Numbered from the stretch's first letter, positions 28,754 to 38,021 are shown. The stretch is DNA of 57,719 bases from Catellatospora bangladeshensis (GCF_016862575.1 NZ_BONF01000013.1:1-57719); one strand, 5' to 3'. A program made the numbers and translations. The notes: generated by a model from the letters alone, not told the origin.

Positions 28754-28818
28754 AAGATCGCGGTCTCGTGTCGGGAAGTGCGGTCTGACCGCAGGTTTGG
28801 ACACGAGACGGCGATCTT
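28754..28818 (+). repeat. Family A element, copy A4 (array unit 3)
   Basis: GATC at 28756-28759 and 28813-28816, 61 bases. Arms GATCGCGGTCTCGTGTC and GACACGAGACGGCGATC pair with one mismatch. The inner stem TGCGGT-CTG-ACCGCA is perfect. It ends 42 bases before the mutY stop codon. Confidence 0.9.
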
Positions 28819-28860
28819 GCCAACCCGGCCCGGGTCTCGGCGGGCGCGGAAGGCGGAGGC

Positions 28861-29751
28861 TCAGACCGGTTGGCTGGAGGACGGGGTGCCGGGGAGGGCG
28901 TAGCGCTCGCCGTGGGGGACCACCAGGCCGTCGGCGAGCAGGCTGGCCAGCGCCCGTTCGCGCTGCACCGCGTCGGCCCACACCACGTCGAGGGCGGGCC
29001 GGGCCACCGGGCCGGGGGCGTGGCGGAGCACGGCCAGCAGCAGGCCCCGCACCTGACGGTCGGTGCCGGCGTACCGCTGCGGTTTGCGGGACGGCCCCTC
29101 GGGCAGCGCCGCGCCGCTGGCCCGCCACTTGCAGTGCGCCCGCAGCGGGCAGCTCTCACACCGGGGCGTACGCGCCGTGCACAGCACCGCGCCCAGCTCC
29201 ATGAACGCCGCACTGGCCCGCGCGGCCGCCGCGTCCGCGGCCGGGAGCAGCGACTCGACCAGGGCCAGGTCGGCGGGGGTGGTGGCCGCGCCGGCGTCGG
29301 GCGCGCCGGTGACCGTTCGCGCGGCGACCCGCCGCACGTTGGTGTCGACCACCGGGTGCCGCTGCCCGTACGCGAACGCGAGCACCGCCCGCGCCGTGTA
29401 GTCGCCCACGCCCGGCAGCGCCAGCATCTGGTCCAGCCGCCGGGGCACCTCGCCGCCGTGCCGCTCGACCAGCGCCGTCGCGCAGGCGTGCAGGCGCATC
29501 GCACGCCGGGGGTAGCCGAGCCGTCCCCAGGCCCGGATGGCCTCGCCGGACTCCTCCACGGCGAGGTCGGCGGGGGCGGGCCAGCGGGCCACCCACTCCC
29601 GCCACACGGGCAGCACCCGGACGACCGGCGTCTGCTGCAGCATGAACTCGCTGACCAGCACCGGCCAGGCGCCGACGTCCGGCGCCCGCCAGGGCAGATC
29701 CCGCGCGTGGGTGTCGTACCACGCAGTGGTCAGCGAGGCGAGTTCGGACAT
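28861..29751 (-). CDS. mutY: A/G-specific adenine glycosylase
   Basis: 296 aa. It removes adenine mispaired with 8-oxoguanine. Catalytic Glu35 (SEFMLQQT), helix-hairpin-helix LPGVGDYTA (112-120) and catalytic Asp136 (VVDTNVRR). The 4Fe-4S cluster ligands are Cys191, 198, 201 and 207 with the exact X6-X2-X5 spacing. The C-terminal part is short, with only a small winged-helix-like remnant. ATG 29751 has TAGGGT (29759-29764) 7 bases upstream and no Shine-Dalgarno, so it is probably leaderless. Confidence 0.95.
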   Translation of the reverse strand: MSELASLTTAWYDTHARDLPWRAPDVGAWPVLVSEFMLQQTPVVRVLPVWREWVARWPAPADLAVEESGEAIRAWGRLGYPRRAMRLHACATALVERHGGEVPRRLDQMLALPGVGDYTARAVLAFAYGQRHPVVDTNVRRVAARTVTGAPDAGAATTPADLALVESLLPAADAAAARASAAFMELGAVLCTARTPRCESCPLRAHCKWRASGAALPEGPSRKPQRYAGTDRQVRGLLLAVLRHAPGPVARPALDVVWADAVQRERALASLLADGLVVPHGERYALPGTPSSSQPV

Positions 29752-29782
29752 GGGCCCCACCCTACTGGTGCACAATGCCCGC
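29752..29782. promoter_or_regulatory. Compact divergent promoter mutY / ACT-domain gene
   Basis: 31 bases between two start codons. Minus strand: TAGGGT 7 bases before mutY. Plus strand: CACAAT (29771-29776) exactly 6 bases before the ATG at 29783. Both spacings fit leaderless transcripts starting at the initiation codon. Confidence 0.5.
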
Positions 29783-30316
29783 ATGACCAACTCGTCGGGT
29801 GGGGCCGAACTGGCCGTCACCGTGATCGGACCGGACCGCACCGGGATCGTCGCCGATGTCGCCGAGGCGCTGGCCAGGCTCGGCGCCAACCTGACCGACT
29901 CGACCATGACGCGGCTGCGCGGTCACTTCGCGATGACGCTCATCTGCTCCGCCCCGGCCAGCGCCGCGGAGGTCGAGGCCGCGCTGCGCCCGCTGTCCGC
30001 GGACGGCCAGCTGCTGGTGACGGTGCGCGCCGTCGGCCCGGACGAGCCCCCGCACAACGGCGGCCTGCCGTACCTGCTGAGCGTGCACGGCGCGGACCGG
30101 CTCGGCATCGTCGCGGCGGTCACCCGGGTGGTCGCCGACATGGGCGGCAACGTCACGGATCTGTCCACGCGCCTGGTCGGCCCGCTCTACCTGCTGGTCG
30201 CCGAGGTGGACCTGCCCGAGGGCGTGCCCGCCGAGCTGACCGCGCGGCTGGCGAAGGTCGCCGAGGAGCTGGGCGTCGAGGTAAATCTGCGCCCGGCGGG
30301 CGCGGACGTCCTGTGA
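29783..30316 (+). CDS. Double ACT-domain protein (GcvR-like)
   Basis: 177 aa made of two ACT domains: the first begins AVTVIGPDRTGIVADVAEAL, the second LLSVHGADRLGIVAAVTRVV. ACT domains bind small ligands, usually amino acids. Stand-alone double-ACT proteins resemble GcvR, a regulator of glycine cleavage in enterobacteria, but no DNA-binding domain or glycine-cleavage gene is present here, so the role is open. Probably leaderless (CACAAT six bases upstream). Confidence 0.85.
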   Translation: MTNSSGGAELAVTVIGPDRTGIVADVAEALARLGANLTDSTMTRLRGHFAMTLICSAPASAAEVEAALRPLSADGQLLVTVRAVGPDEPPHNGGLPYLLSVHGADRLGIVAAVTRVVADMGGNVTDLSTRLVGPLYLLVAEVDLPEGVPAELTARLAKVAEELGVEVNLRPAGADVL

Positions 30317-30428
30317 GCACGGCCGCGACCGGCACCGGCCGGGCCGCGGCGCGGAAGGCGGGCGACCGCGCCGGGCGCAGCGTCGCGCCGGGCACGCGGG
30401 CCGACGGCGAGTGTGGCGAGGGGGAGGC

Positions 30429-30989
30429 GTGAGCGAGCTCAACGAGGTGGCCATCGAGGGCTGGGATCTCGCCGCGCTCGGCGAGGGCCGGGTGCTGCCG
30501 GTCGTCACGGCGCCGGACCACGTGCTGAGCCGGGTCGGCGACCCGGTGGACCCGACCGATCCCGCGGTGGTGGCGCTGGCCGCGGACCTGGTCGCGACGA
30601 TGCGGGTCTCGCCGGGCTGCGTGGGCCTGGCCGCTCCGCAGGTCGGGGTGGGCGTGCAGCTGTTCGTGGTGAACGTCGTGGAACACCCGAAGGCGGTCAC
30701 CGTGCACGGCACCTTCGTGCTGGCCAACGCGGTCGTCGTCGAGGCCAGCCGGTGGCGGCCGGGCCGGGAGGGCTGCATGTCCGTGCCGGACCTGACCGGG
30801 GACGTGAAACGGGCCGGGCGGGTCGTGGTCTCGGGCGAGCTGCCGGGCAGCGGCCGCAAGGTGACGATCACGACGGACGCCTTCGAGGCGAGGGCGCTGC
30901 AGCACGAGATCGACCACTGCAACGGACTGCTGTTTTTGGACAAGGTGAGCGGCGCACACGCGATCTATCAGCGAAAAGTCTATCTGTGA
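30429..30989 (+). CDS. def: Peptide deformylase
   Basis: 186 aa. It removes the formyl group from new proteins. All three metal-site motifs are present: GLAAPQVG (66-73), EGCMS with Cys116 (114-118) and HEIDH (159-163). The start is uncertain: GTG 30429 is only one base from GGGGAGG, GTG 30411 is an upstream alternative, and GTG 30447 a later one. It follows the ACT gene by about 110 bases. Confidence 0.93.
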   Translation: MSELNEVAIEGWDLAALGEGRVLPVVTAPDHVLSRVGDPVDPTDPAVVALAADLVATMRVSPGCVGLAAPQVGVGVQLFVVNVVEHPKAVTVHGTFVLANAVVVEASRWRPGREGCMSVPDLTGDVKRAGRVVVSGELPGSGRKVTITTDAFEARALQHEIDHCNGLLFLDKVSGAHAIYQRKVYL

Positions 30990-31006
30990 CACGCACTTAG
31001 CGTGTC
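30988..31006 (+). terminator. Weak hairpin overlapping the def stop codon
   Basis: GACACGC-acttA-GCGTGTC: 7-base arms with a 5-base loop. It begins inside the stop codon and has no T tail, so its terminator activity is doubtful. Confidence 0.3.
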
Positions 31007-31049
31007 GCGTGATGCGTGTCGTGATCGTGGGCGCTAGCGTGAGCACATC

Positions 31050-31736
31050 ATGAGACTGATAGTGGGTCCGCTGCCCGCAGCCGTCTACTGGCGACGCCGC
31101 GCCATGGTGCTCGGTGCGCTGCTGGTTGCCGTTCTCATGGTGACACTGGCGGTGCGTGGCGCCGGCAGCGGCGGCGCGCAGAACACCGCCGCCACGTCCT
31201 CGGCCACGCCGACGGCGGCGCTGTCGGCCGAGCCGAGCGCCGAGCCGTCGCCCAGCCCGGACGACGTGATCGCGCCCGCCTCCGAGGTGAGCGCGAGCCC
31301 GTCCACGGCGGCCACGGAGACCGAGACGGACCCGGAGCAGTGCACCGACAGCGAGATCAAGGTGACCGCCAAGGCGGCCAAGACGACGCTCCAGCGGGGC
31401 GAGGACCTCTACATCACGCTGCTCGTCAAGAACGTCTCCAAGCGCACCTGCACCCGTGACGTCGGGGCCGACATGCAGGAGCTGCGCATCCTGAAGAGCA
31501 CCGAGAAGATCTGGTCGTCCGACGACTGCGGCGGGCCGAAGGGCCACGAGGTGCGCCAGTTCCCGCCCAACCACGAGCGCTCGTACACGGTGATCTGGAA
31601 CGGCAAGTCCAGCTCGGCCTGTGAGAAGACGGCCAAGCGGACGCCGGACGGGCCGGTCCCCCCGGCGGGGGAGTACCGGCTCTACGCGCGCGTCGGGACC
31701 GCGATCAGCCCGTCGGTGATCCTGAAGCTGCAGTAG
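31050..31736 (+). CDS. Membrane-anchored extracellular protein, unknown family
   Basis: 228 aa. One N-terminal membrane anchor (VLGALLVAVLMVTLAV, about 20-36), then a 55-residue Ser/Ala/Pro/Thr/Glu linker, then a compact domain of about 120 residues. Predicted beta structure and four cysteines (CTDSEIKV, TCTRDVG, DDCGG, SSACEK) suggest an Ig-like or BsuPI-like fold held by disulfides. TAGCGT lies 9 bases before the ATG. It converges on disA with a gap of 7 bases. Confidence 0.78.
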   Translation: MRLIVGPLPAAVYWRRRAMVLGALLVAVLMVTLAVRGAGSGGAQNTAATSSATPTAALSAEPSAEPSPSPDDVIAPASEVSASPSTAATETETDPEQCTDSEIKVTAKAAKTTLQRGEDLYITLLVKNVSKRTCTRDVGADMQELRILKSTEKIWSSDDCGGPKGHEVRQFPPNHERSYTVIWNGKSSSACEKTAKRTPDGPVPPAGEYRLYARVGTAISPSVILKLQ

Positions 31737-31743
31737 CCCGTCC

Positions 31744-32850
31744 TCAGACGTACCGCTCCAGGATCGACGTCTCGGCCAGGCGGGACAGGCCCTCGCGGAC
31801 CCCGCGGGCACGGGCGTCGCCCACCCCGTCGACCGCCTGCAGGTCCTCCACCGTGGCGCCGAGCAGGCGCTGCAGGCTGCCGAAGTGGTCCACCAGCCGG
31901 TCCACTATCGCGCCGGGCAGCCGCGGCACCCGGGCCAGCAGCCGGAACCCGCGCGGGCTCACCGCGGCGTCCAGCGCCTCGGTGGTCGCCGGGTAGCCCA
32001 TGGCCTTGGCCACCGACACCAGGTCGATCAGCTCGCTCGCCGACAGCAGGTCCAGCTCGACCAGGGCCTCGTCGGTGGTGCGCGACTTGCGGCCCAGCGG
32101 CAGGTAGTCCCGGATCACCAGGGTGCGGTCGGCGTCCACGCCGGCCATCATCTCGTCGAGCTGCAGCGACAGCAGGCGGCCGTCGGTGCCCAGCTCGACG
32201 ACGTACCCGGCGATCTCGTCGGAGATCCGGCGCACCATCTCCAGGCGCTGCACGACCGCGAGCGCGTCCCGGACGGTGACCAGGTCCTCGATCTCCAGCG
32301 CGGAGAGCGTCCCACTGACCTCGTCGAGGCGCAGCTTGTACCGCTCCAGCGTGGCCAGGGCCTGGTTGGCGCGGGAGAGTATCTGGCCCGAGTCGTCGAG
32401 GGTGTGCCGCTGGCCGGCCACATACACCCCGATGATGTGCATCGACTGGCTCACCGAGATCACCGGGTAGCCGCTCTGCTTGGAGACGCGCTCGGCGGTG
32501 CGGTGCCGGGTGCCCGACTCCTCGGTGGGGATCGAGGCGTCCGGCATCAGGTGCACCGCGGCGCGCAGGATGCGGGTCCCGTCGGCGGAGAGCACGACGG
32601 CGCCGTCCATCTTGCACAGCTCCCGCAGGCGCGTGGCGGAGAACTCGACGTCGAGAGGGAAGCCACCCGTGCAGAGGGTCTCGATGAGCTTGTCGTAGCC
32701 CAGGACGATGAGGGCACCGGTCCGGCCGCGCAGGATGCGCTCGAGGCTGTCCCGCAGCGGCGTGCCCGGGGCGACCCGTGCCAGGGTGGCGCGCAACGGA
32801 TCACCGCCGACTACGGCGGTGTTCCAGGTGGTGTCGCGATCGATCGGCAC
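31744..32850 (-). CDS. disA: Diadenylate cyclase / DNA-integrity scanning protein DisA
   Basis: 368 aa. It makes c-di-AMP from two ATP and slows on branched DNA. The DAC domain carries the catalytic DGA (82-84, in [10 protein letters not shown]) and RHR (115-117, in SGTRHRTAE). A linker helix bundle and a C-terminal helix-hairpin-helix domain ([20 protein letters not shown]) bind DNA. Of two adjacent GTG codons (32856, 32850) I chose 32850 because TAGACT (32857-32862) stands 6 bases before it. radA is the next gene upstream, the usual partner. Confidence 0.96.
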   Translation of the reverse strand: MPIDRDTTWNTAVVGGDPLRATLARVAPGTPLRDSLERILRGRTGALIVLGYDKLIETLCTGGFPLDVEFSATRLRELCKMDGAVVLSADGTRILRAAVHLMPDASIPTEESGTRHRTAERVSKQSGYPVISVSQSMHIIGVYVAGQRHTLDDSGQILSRANQALATLERYKLRLDEVSGTLSALEIEDLVTVRDALAVVQRLEMVRRISDEIAGYVVELGTDGRLLSLQLDEMMAGVDADRTLVIRDYLPLGRKSRTTDEALVELDLLSASELIDLVSVAKAMGYPATTEALDAAVSPRGFRLLARVPRLPGAIVDRLVDHFGSLQRLLGATVEDLQAVDGVGDARARGVREGLSRLAETSILERYV

Positions 32851-32904
32851 GGGCACAGTCTACGGGGACGTTCGGCGGACGCTGGGCGGCCCGTGGCGGC
32901 GGCG

Positions 32905-34326
32905 TCACTCAGCGGACAAGCGCGCAGCCCAGTGCAGTGCCGTACGCAAGTCGGACACCTCTTCGACCCGCATGCCGGCGGCCGGTGTGCCGGTCGAATC
33001 CGGGCCGCAGCCGGGCGGCACGAGCGCGTACTTGAACCCGAGCCGGGCGGCCTCGGCCAGGCGCCGCGGCACCGCGCCGACCCGGCGCACCTCCCCGGTG
33101 AGGCCCACCTCGCCGATCGCGGCGAGCCGGGGCGACATGGACAGGTTGAGCCCGGCCGAGGCGACGGCCAGCGCCACGGCGAGGTCGGCGGCGGGCTCCA
33201 CCACCCGGATGCCGCCCACGGTCGCCGCGAACACCTCCTTGTCGTGCAGCGCCATCCGCTCCGTGCGCCGCTGCAGCACCGCCAGCACCATGGCCAGCCG
33301 GGCCGAGTCGAGGCCGGACACGGTGCGCCGGGGCGAACCCGCCACGGTGGCCCCGATCAGCGCCTGCACCTCGGTGACCAGCGCGCGGCGGCCCTCCATG
33401 GCGACGGTGACGCAGGTGCCGGGCACCGGCTCGGCGTACCGCGTGAGGAACAGCCCGGACGGGTCGGGCAGCGAGGCGATGCCGCTCTCGTTCATCTCGA
33501 AGCAGCCGACCTCGTCGGCCGCGCCGAAGCGGTTCTTCAGGCCGCGGACCAGGCGCAGCGAGGAGTGCTTGTCGCCCTCGAAGTGCAGCACCACGTCCAC
33601 CAGGTGCTCCAGCACCCGGGGCCCCGCCACGTTGCCGTCCTTGGTGACGTGGCCCACCAGGACCGTCGCGATGTTGCGCTCCTTGGCGACGGCGACCAGC
33701 GCGGCGGTGACCGCGCGGACCTGGGTCACGCCGCCCGGCACGCCGTCGTTGCCCGGCGCCGCGATGGTCTGCACCGAGTCGAGCACCAGCAGGCCCGGCT
33801 TTACCGCGTCCAGGTGGCCCAGCACCGCCGCCAGGTCGGTCTCGGCGGCCAGGTAGAGGCGCTCGTGCAGGGTGTTCATGCGCTCGGCGCGCAGCCGCAC
33901 CTGGCTGACCGACTCCTCGCCGCTGACGATGAGCGAGTTGCTGCCCGCGCCCGCCGCCCACTGCTGGGCCACGTCGAGCAGCAGCGTGGACTTGCCCACA
34001 CCCGGCTCGCCGGCCAGCAGCACCACCGAGCCGGGGACCAGGCCGCCGCCGAGCACCCGGTCCAGCTCGCTGACGCCGGTGGCCACCGCGCGGGCGGGCG
34101 TCGCGGAGATCGAGGCGATGGGCCGGGCGGGCTCACCGGGCGCGCGCGGCGCCACCGAACGCATCGCGCCCAGCGCCGGGCCGGTGGACGACTCGACGAC
34201 CGAGCCCCACTCGCCGCACTCCGGGCAGCGGCCGACCCATTTCGGCGGCTGGTGCCCGCAGGCGTCGCATTCGTACGCCGGGCGGGCGGGCTTGGCCGAC
34301 TTGGAGGTGGTGCTGCGCACGGTCAC
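32905..34326 (-). CDS. radA: DNA repair protein RadA
   Basis: 473 aa. RecA-like helicase that extends joint molecules in recombination and interacts functionally with DisA. The zinc finger has Cys20, 23, 34 and 37; Walker A is GEPGVGKS (106-113); LKNRFGAADEVG holds the RadA-specific KNRFG motif; a C-terminal Lon-protease-like domain follows. GTG 34326 lies 6 bases after TAGGTT (34333-34338), again a leaderless pattern. disA starts 55 bases after its stop. Confidence 0.96.
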   Translation of the reverse strand: MTVRSTTSKSAKPARPAYECDACGHQPPKWVGRCPECGEWGSVVESSTGPALGAMRSVAPRAPGEPARPIASISATPARAVATGVSELDRVLGGGLVPGSVVLLAGEPGVGKSTLLLDVAQQWAAGAGSNSLIVSGEESVSQVRLRAERMNTLHERLYLAAETDLAAVLGHLDAVKPGLLVLDSVQTIAAPGNDGVPGGVTQVRAVTAALVAVAKERNIATVLVGHVTKDGNVAGPRVLEHLVDVVLHFEGDKHSSLRLVRGLKNRFGAADEVGCFEMNESGIASLPDPSGLFLTRYAEPVPGTCVTVAMEGRRALVTEVQALIGATVAGSPRRTVSGLDSARLAMVLAVLQRRTERMALHDKEVFAATVGGIRVVEPAADLAVALAVASAGLNLSMSPRLAAIGEVGLTGEVRRVGAVPRRLAEAARLGFKYALVPPGCGPDSTGTPAAGMRVEEVSDLRTALHWAARLSAE

Positions 34327-34352
34327 CCGCGCAACCTACCGCGAAGGTGCGA

Positions 34353-34402
34353 CGTGAAAAGCCGCCCGGCGCACCACGCGAGCGGTGGCGTGCCGGGCGG
34401 CT
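34353..34402 (-). terminator. Intrinsic terminator of the lpqE-like gene
   Basis: AGCCGCCCGGC (34360-34370) pairs with GCCGGGCGGCT (34392-34402), with more pairing inside. Read on the minus strand it is followed by TTTT. It separates the lpqE-like transcript from radA, which has its own start. Confidence 0.82.
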
Positions 34403-34415
34403 CGAAGTCGGGAGG

Positions 34416-35123
34416 TCAGTGGCCTTCGCCCTCGGTGCCGGGACGCGGCGACGGGGCGACCGGCACCCGCGGCGCCAGGCTCAGCGGCGGCGCCACCGGG
34501 ACGACCGTGCCGGGCAGGGTCTCGATGACCACGCCGTTGGAGAAGGTCAGCTTGAGGTGCACGCCCTCGCCGTTGGCCAGCGGCTTCTTCAGGCCGGTGA
34601 GCAGCGCCAGCTGGCCCGCCTGCGGGGTCAGCTCCAGGTAGCCGCCGGGCTGGATGACCGGCTTGGCCGGGGCCGCCGCCGCGCTCGGGCTCGGGCTGGC
34701 CGCCGGGGACGGGCTGCCCGACGCCTTCGGCGACGCGGACGCGGCACCCGTGGGCGACGCCGTCGGCGACGCGGCGGCCGGGGTCGGCGAGGCCTTGAGA
34801 TCGGCCACCGTGCCCAGCTTCACGCTCGCGGCGTCGTTCGAGCTGATGCTCTCCAGCGTCACCGGCTCGTCGGTGTCGTTGAAGATGCGCAGCTGCAGCG
34901 GGGCGTCGGCACCGGCCGGGTAGCCCTTGATGCCGGGGTAGCCGACCATGGCGTCGCGCAGGGCGATGTTGCCGCCGTCCGGCACCGGCACGGTCGCGCT
35001 GAAGCCGGGAACGGCCGCGACCTGGTCGGCGGTCTGGGAGATCATGCCGGCACCGCAGCCGGACAGGGCCAGCACAGCGGCTGCCGCACCGCCGGCGAAG
35101 AGCATGGTGATCGAGCGCGTCAC
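34416..35123 (-). CDS. LpqE-like lipoprotein
   Basis: 235 aa. Lipobox LALSGC, then an N-terminal beta-rich part (LRIFNDTDEPVTLESISS, as in copper-chaperone-like/DUF461 folds), a Ser/Pro/Ala linker of about 45 residues, and a C-terminal continuation ending in an acidic tail. Mycobacteria have lipoprotein LpqE in the same place, next to radA-disA and near carD-ispD-ispF; the homology call rests on this synteny and the fold-like motif. GTG 35123 has TACGCT (35131-35136) 7 bases upstream. Confidence 0.75.
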   Translation of the reverse strand: MTRSITMLFAGGAAAAVLALSGCGAGMISQTADQVAAVPGFSATVPVPDGGNIALRDAMVGYPGIKGYPAGADAPLQLRIFNDTDEPVTLESISSNDAASVKLGTVADLKASPTPAAASPTASPTGAASASPKASGSPSPAASPSPSAAAAPAKPVIQPGGYLELTPQAGQLALLTGLKKPLANGEGVHLKLTFSNGVVIETLPGTVVPVAPPLSLAPRVPVAPSPRPGTEGEGH

Positions 35124-35176
35124 GGGGGTCAGCGTAATGTCCGGCGATCGAGGCGCTGCAGGCGACCCGCCGCTGA

Positions 35177-35977
35177 TCACAGCGCCCCGCTCAGCACCAG
35201 CAGCACCAGGTCGACCGCGGCGGCGGCGAGCAGGGCGCGGAAGGCGGTGCGCGGTGCGGCGTACCAGCCGGTCACGATCAGTCCCGCGGTGGTGGCGAGG
35301 GCCGCCAGCCCCGCCCACAGCGGCGGGCGGGCCGCGGCCAGCAGCGTCAGCGTCGCCGCGAGCAGCAGCCCCGACGCGGCCAGCAGGCTGCCCCGCGCGC
35401 CGAGCCGGTGGGGCAGGCCGTGCACGCCAGTGGCGGCGTCGTCGGCCAGGTCGGGCACCGCGTTGAGCAGGTGCGCCGCGCCCGCCAGCAGCGCGGCGGC
35501 GGCGACCAGCCAGCCCGGCGCGGCGGGGGCTCCCGGCCGCGCGGTGCTGACGAACTCGACCAGGCAGGCGAACGACACCAGATACGGCACGATCGAGACC
35601 GGCGTCGCCTTCAGCGGGTGGTTGTAGAGGTGCGCGGAGACCAGCGCGGCCAGGAACCAGGCCCCGGAGGGCCACCCCCAGGCCAGGCAGGCGGCGACGG
35701 TGCCGCCCGTGGCCACGGCGGCCGCGACGGCGACGGTACGGCGGCCCGCCGGGTCACCGGCCAGCGGCTTGTCGGTCCGGCCCACGGCCGCGTCGCGCGC
35801 GGCGTCGATGGCGTCGTTGGCCCACCCGACCGAGAGCTGGCTCAGCCCGACAGTGCCCGCGACCGCCGCGATCCCGGCCGGGGAGTGGCCCATGCCCGCG
35901 GCGAGCAGCGCCCCGAAGGCGGTCACGGCCAGGGCGGGCAGTGGATGACAGGCGCGCAGCAACAGCAGCGGGGACAT
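35177..35977 (-). CDS. UbiA-type prenyltransferase
   Basis: 266 aa, polytopic (about eight helices). The first Asp-rich motif is NDAIDAARD and the second DLADDAATG; these bind Mg and the prenyl diphosphate in UbiA enzymes. The acceptor is not evident: no menaquinone or heme gene is next to it. ATG 35977 is the start consistent with the family's N-terminus. Confidence 0.85.
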   Translation of the reverse strand: MSPLLLLRACHPLPALAVTAFGALLAAGMGHSPAGIAAVAGTVGLSQLSVGWANDAIDAARDAAVGRTDKPLAGDPAGRRTVAVAAAVATGGTVAACLAWGWPSGAWFLAALVSAHLYNHPLKATPVSIVPYLVSFACLVEFVSTARPGAPAAPGWLVAAAALLAGAAHLLNAVPDLADDAATGVHGLPHRLGARGSLLAASGLLLAATLTLLAAARPPLWAGLAALATTAGLIVTGWYAAPRTAFRALLAAAAVDLVLLVLSGAL

Positions 35978-36069
35978 CCCGTCAGTGTGGCGGTGCTGGA
36001 GCCCCTTCCGCGTGCCGGACCGCGTTCGGGCCGCTCGCCCGGATCTTCGCCGGCGGGGTGCGGAGCCGG

Positions 36070-36504
36070 TCAGCGGGGGGAGGTCTGGGCGCCGGTCGGT
36101 GCGGCGGGGGAGCCGGTCGTGGGTGGGGTGCTCGGGGATATGACGGCGGGGGCGGAGACGGCGGGCTGGACCGGCGGGCCGGGCTGGGGCGGGGTCGGGG
36201 TGGTTCGGGTCAGGCTCGGCCAGGCGATGAGCAGCAGGCTCAGCAGCGTGATCACCACGGCGATGCCGAGCACGACCAGCGGCAGCACCAGCGAGGGCTG
36301 GTCGGGGTCGTCGATGCGCTCGGGCAGGCGCAGGCGGCGGCGCCACTTCGCCCGGCGGGCCGCCCGGCGCACGGCCTTGGCCTCGCGCCTCAGCTCGGCC
36401 CGGACCCGCTCCGCCTCCTCGGCCAGCTCAGCGGGGTCATCGGGAATGACGACCTCTCCCCACTCGGGCGGGAGGTCCGGAAGGCCGTTCCCCAGCGTGC
36501 CCAT
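36070..36504 (-). CDS. Single-pass membrane protein, unknown
   Basis: 144 aa. A basic helical region (about 30-65, ERVRAELRREAKAVRRAARR), one transmembrane helix (LVLPLVVLGIAVVITLLSLL) and a Pro/Thr/Ser-rich extracytoplasmic tail. No known domain. AGGAG lies 6 bases before ATG 36504, preferred over the longer start at 36528. Confidence 0.7.
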   Translation of the reverse strand: MGTLGNGLPDLPPEWGEVVIPDDPAELAEEAERVRAELRREAKAVRRAARRAKWRRRLRLPERIDDPDQPSLVLPLVVLGIAVVITLLSLLLIAWPSLTRTTPTPPQPGPPVQPAVSAPAVISPSTPPTTGSPAAPTGAQTSPR

Positions 36505-36801
36505 CGCCGGCTCCTCGCGCGTCTGCACCGCGTCCCTCTAACTGTCCCGCGTCGTACAGACTCACGCTAGTGGCGCATCGCAGGAGATTGAGGGCTGTTC
36601 ACGATGCGGACATCCGGCACCACAGACGCCAATGAGTGGAGAAAGGGTCACTCAGCGTAGCGGACGAACGGGCGCCTCGCTGTGTCAAGCAGAAGAAATA
36701 CGGCTCACAACAGGGGTGAGCTGCGCTAACTGTGCAAGACGGGCTGGGACTGCGCGGCACGCCCGTGTTACCCTAGACACAGCGAAAGGGGTTTCGTACC
36801 T
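36505..36801. promoter_or_regulatory. Divergent region with carD promoter
   Basis: 297 bases. Plus-strand TACCCT at 36769-36774 is a likely -10 element for carD, giving a leader of about 20 bases containing AAAGGGG. No good -35 was seen. Nothing else was recognised. Confidence 0.5.
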
Positions 36802-37287
36802 ATGGATTTCAGTGTCGGCGAGACCGTTGTCTACCCCCACCACGGGGCCGCACTCATCGAGGCTATCGAGACCCGCACCATCAAGGGCGAGGAGAAGCTA
36901 TACCTCGTCCTTCGGGTTGCTCAAGGCGACCTTACGGTGCGGGTGCCCGCCGAGAACGCCGAGATCGTCGGCGTGCGTGAGGTGGTTGGCGAGGAAGGCC
37001 TGTCCAAGGTTTTCGACGTCCTCCGCGCCCCGCACACCGAGGAGCCGACCAACTGGTCGCGGCGGTACAAGGCGAATCTCGAGAAGCTCGCCTCGGGTAA
37101 CCCGCTCAAGGTGGCGGAGGTCGTGCGTGACCTCTGGCGTCGTGAGCGTGAGCGCGGTCTGTCGGCGGGAGAGAAGCGCATGCTCGCCAAGGCCCGGGAC
37201 ATCCTTGTCGGCGAGGTCGCGCTCGCCGAGAAGAGCACCAAGGACGGAGCCGAGGTTCTCCTGGACAAGGTGCTCGCCGAGGCGTGA
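36802..37287 (+). CDS. carD: CarD-type RNA polymerase-binding transcription factor
   Basis: 161 aa. It binds the RNA polymerase beta subunit and stabilises open promoter complexes, mainly at rRNA promoters. The N-terminal Tudor-like domain ([20 protein letters not shown]) and the C-terminal DNA-binding domain ([38 protein letters not shown]) are almost residue-for-residue like mycobacterial CarD. ispD overlaps its stop by 4 bases (GTGA). Confidence 0.97.
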   Translation: MDFSVGETVVYPHHGAALIEAIETRTIKGEEKLYLVLRVAQGDLTVRVPAENAEIVGVREVVGEEGLSKVFDVLRAPHTEEPTNWSRRYKANLEKLASGNPLKVAEVVRDLWRRERERGLSAGEKRMLAKARDILVGEVALAEKSTKDGAEVLLDKVLAEA

Positions 37288-38021
37288 CCCGCACACCAGC
37301 AGTGTCCTCTGATATCGATAGCCGCGACGTTCCAGCGCCCACCGGGCGCAGGGACGTCGCGGTTCTCGTTCCCGCCGCCGGCCTGGGCCTGCGCCTGGGC
37401 GGGGGTACGCCCAAGGCCCTGCGCGAGCTGGCCGGCGAGCCCCTCCTGGTGCACGCCTGCCGCCGCGTCGCCCAGGCCCCGTCCGTCGCCATGATCGTCG
37501 TCGCCGCGCCGCCCGCCGAGGTCGACGCCGTGCGTGCGCTGGTCCCCGGCGCGACCGTGGTCCCCGGCGGCGCGACCCGCCAGGAGTCGGTCGCCGCCGC
37601 CCTGTCCGCCGTCCCCGCGACGATCGACATCGTCCTGGTCCACGACGCCGCCCGCGCGCTCACCCCACCCGACCTGGTCGAAGCGGTCGCCGCGGCGGTC
37701 CGCTCGGGCCTGCCCGCCGTCGTCCCCGCCCTCCCCGTCGTCGACACGGTCAAACGCGTCGACACCGCCGACCGCGTCCTCGAAACCGTCGACCGCACCC
37801 CCCTCCGCATCATCCAGACCCCCCAGGGCTTCCCCCGCCAAACCCTCCTCGCCGCCCACGCCCAGGCCACCGACGACCACACCGACGACGCCGGCCTGGT
37901 CGAACGCCTAGGCCACCAGGTCCACACCGTCCCCGGCAGCGACCTGGCCCTCAAAATCACCCGCCCCCTGGACCTCCTCATCGCCACCGCCCTCCTCACC
38001 GCCCACCCCGAAGTGCGTTGA
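37284..38021 (+). CDS. ispD: 2-C-methyl-D-erythritol 4-phosphate cytidylyltransferase
   Basis: 245 aa. Third enzyme of the MEP isoprenoid pathway. [17 protein letters not shown] (30-46) is the nucleotide-binding signature; VHDAAR and the C-terminal [12 protein letters not shown] are conserved. The GTG at 37284 overlaps carD; the first 22 residues are not conserved in the family, so a later start is possible. The last third of the gene is extremely C-rich and G-poor on the coding strand. Its stop codon lies within palindromic element B1. Confidence 0.94.
   Translation: MTRTPAVSSDIDSRDVPAPTGRRDVAVLVPAAGLGLRLGGGTPKALRELAGEPLLVHACRRVAQAPSVAMIVVAAPPAEVDAVRALVPGATVVPGGATRQESVAAALSAVPATIDIVLVHDAARALTPPDLVEAVAAAVRSGLPAVVPALPVVDTVKRVDTADRVLETVDRTPLRIIQTPQGFPRQTLLAAHAQATDDHTDDAGLVERLGHQVHTVPGSDLALKITRPLDLLIATALLTAHPEVR

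Noticed and set aside
28543-28818. CRISPR array
   Set aside because: Only three units, repeats are 61-65 bases and strongly palindromic, and the spacers resemble each other; no cas genes.
31885-34641. Very long plus-strand open frame opposite disA and radA
   Set aside because: Composition is Arg/Gly/His/Gln-rich as expected from the complement of high-GC codons; both minus-strand genes have clear domains.
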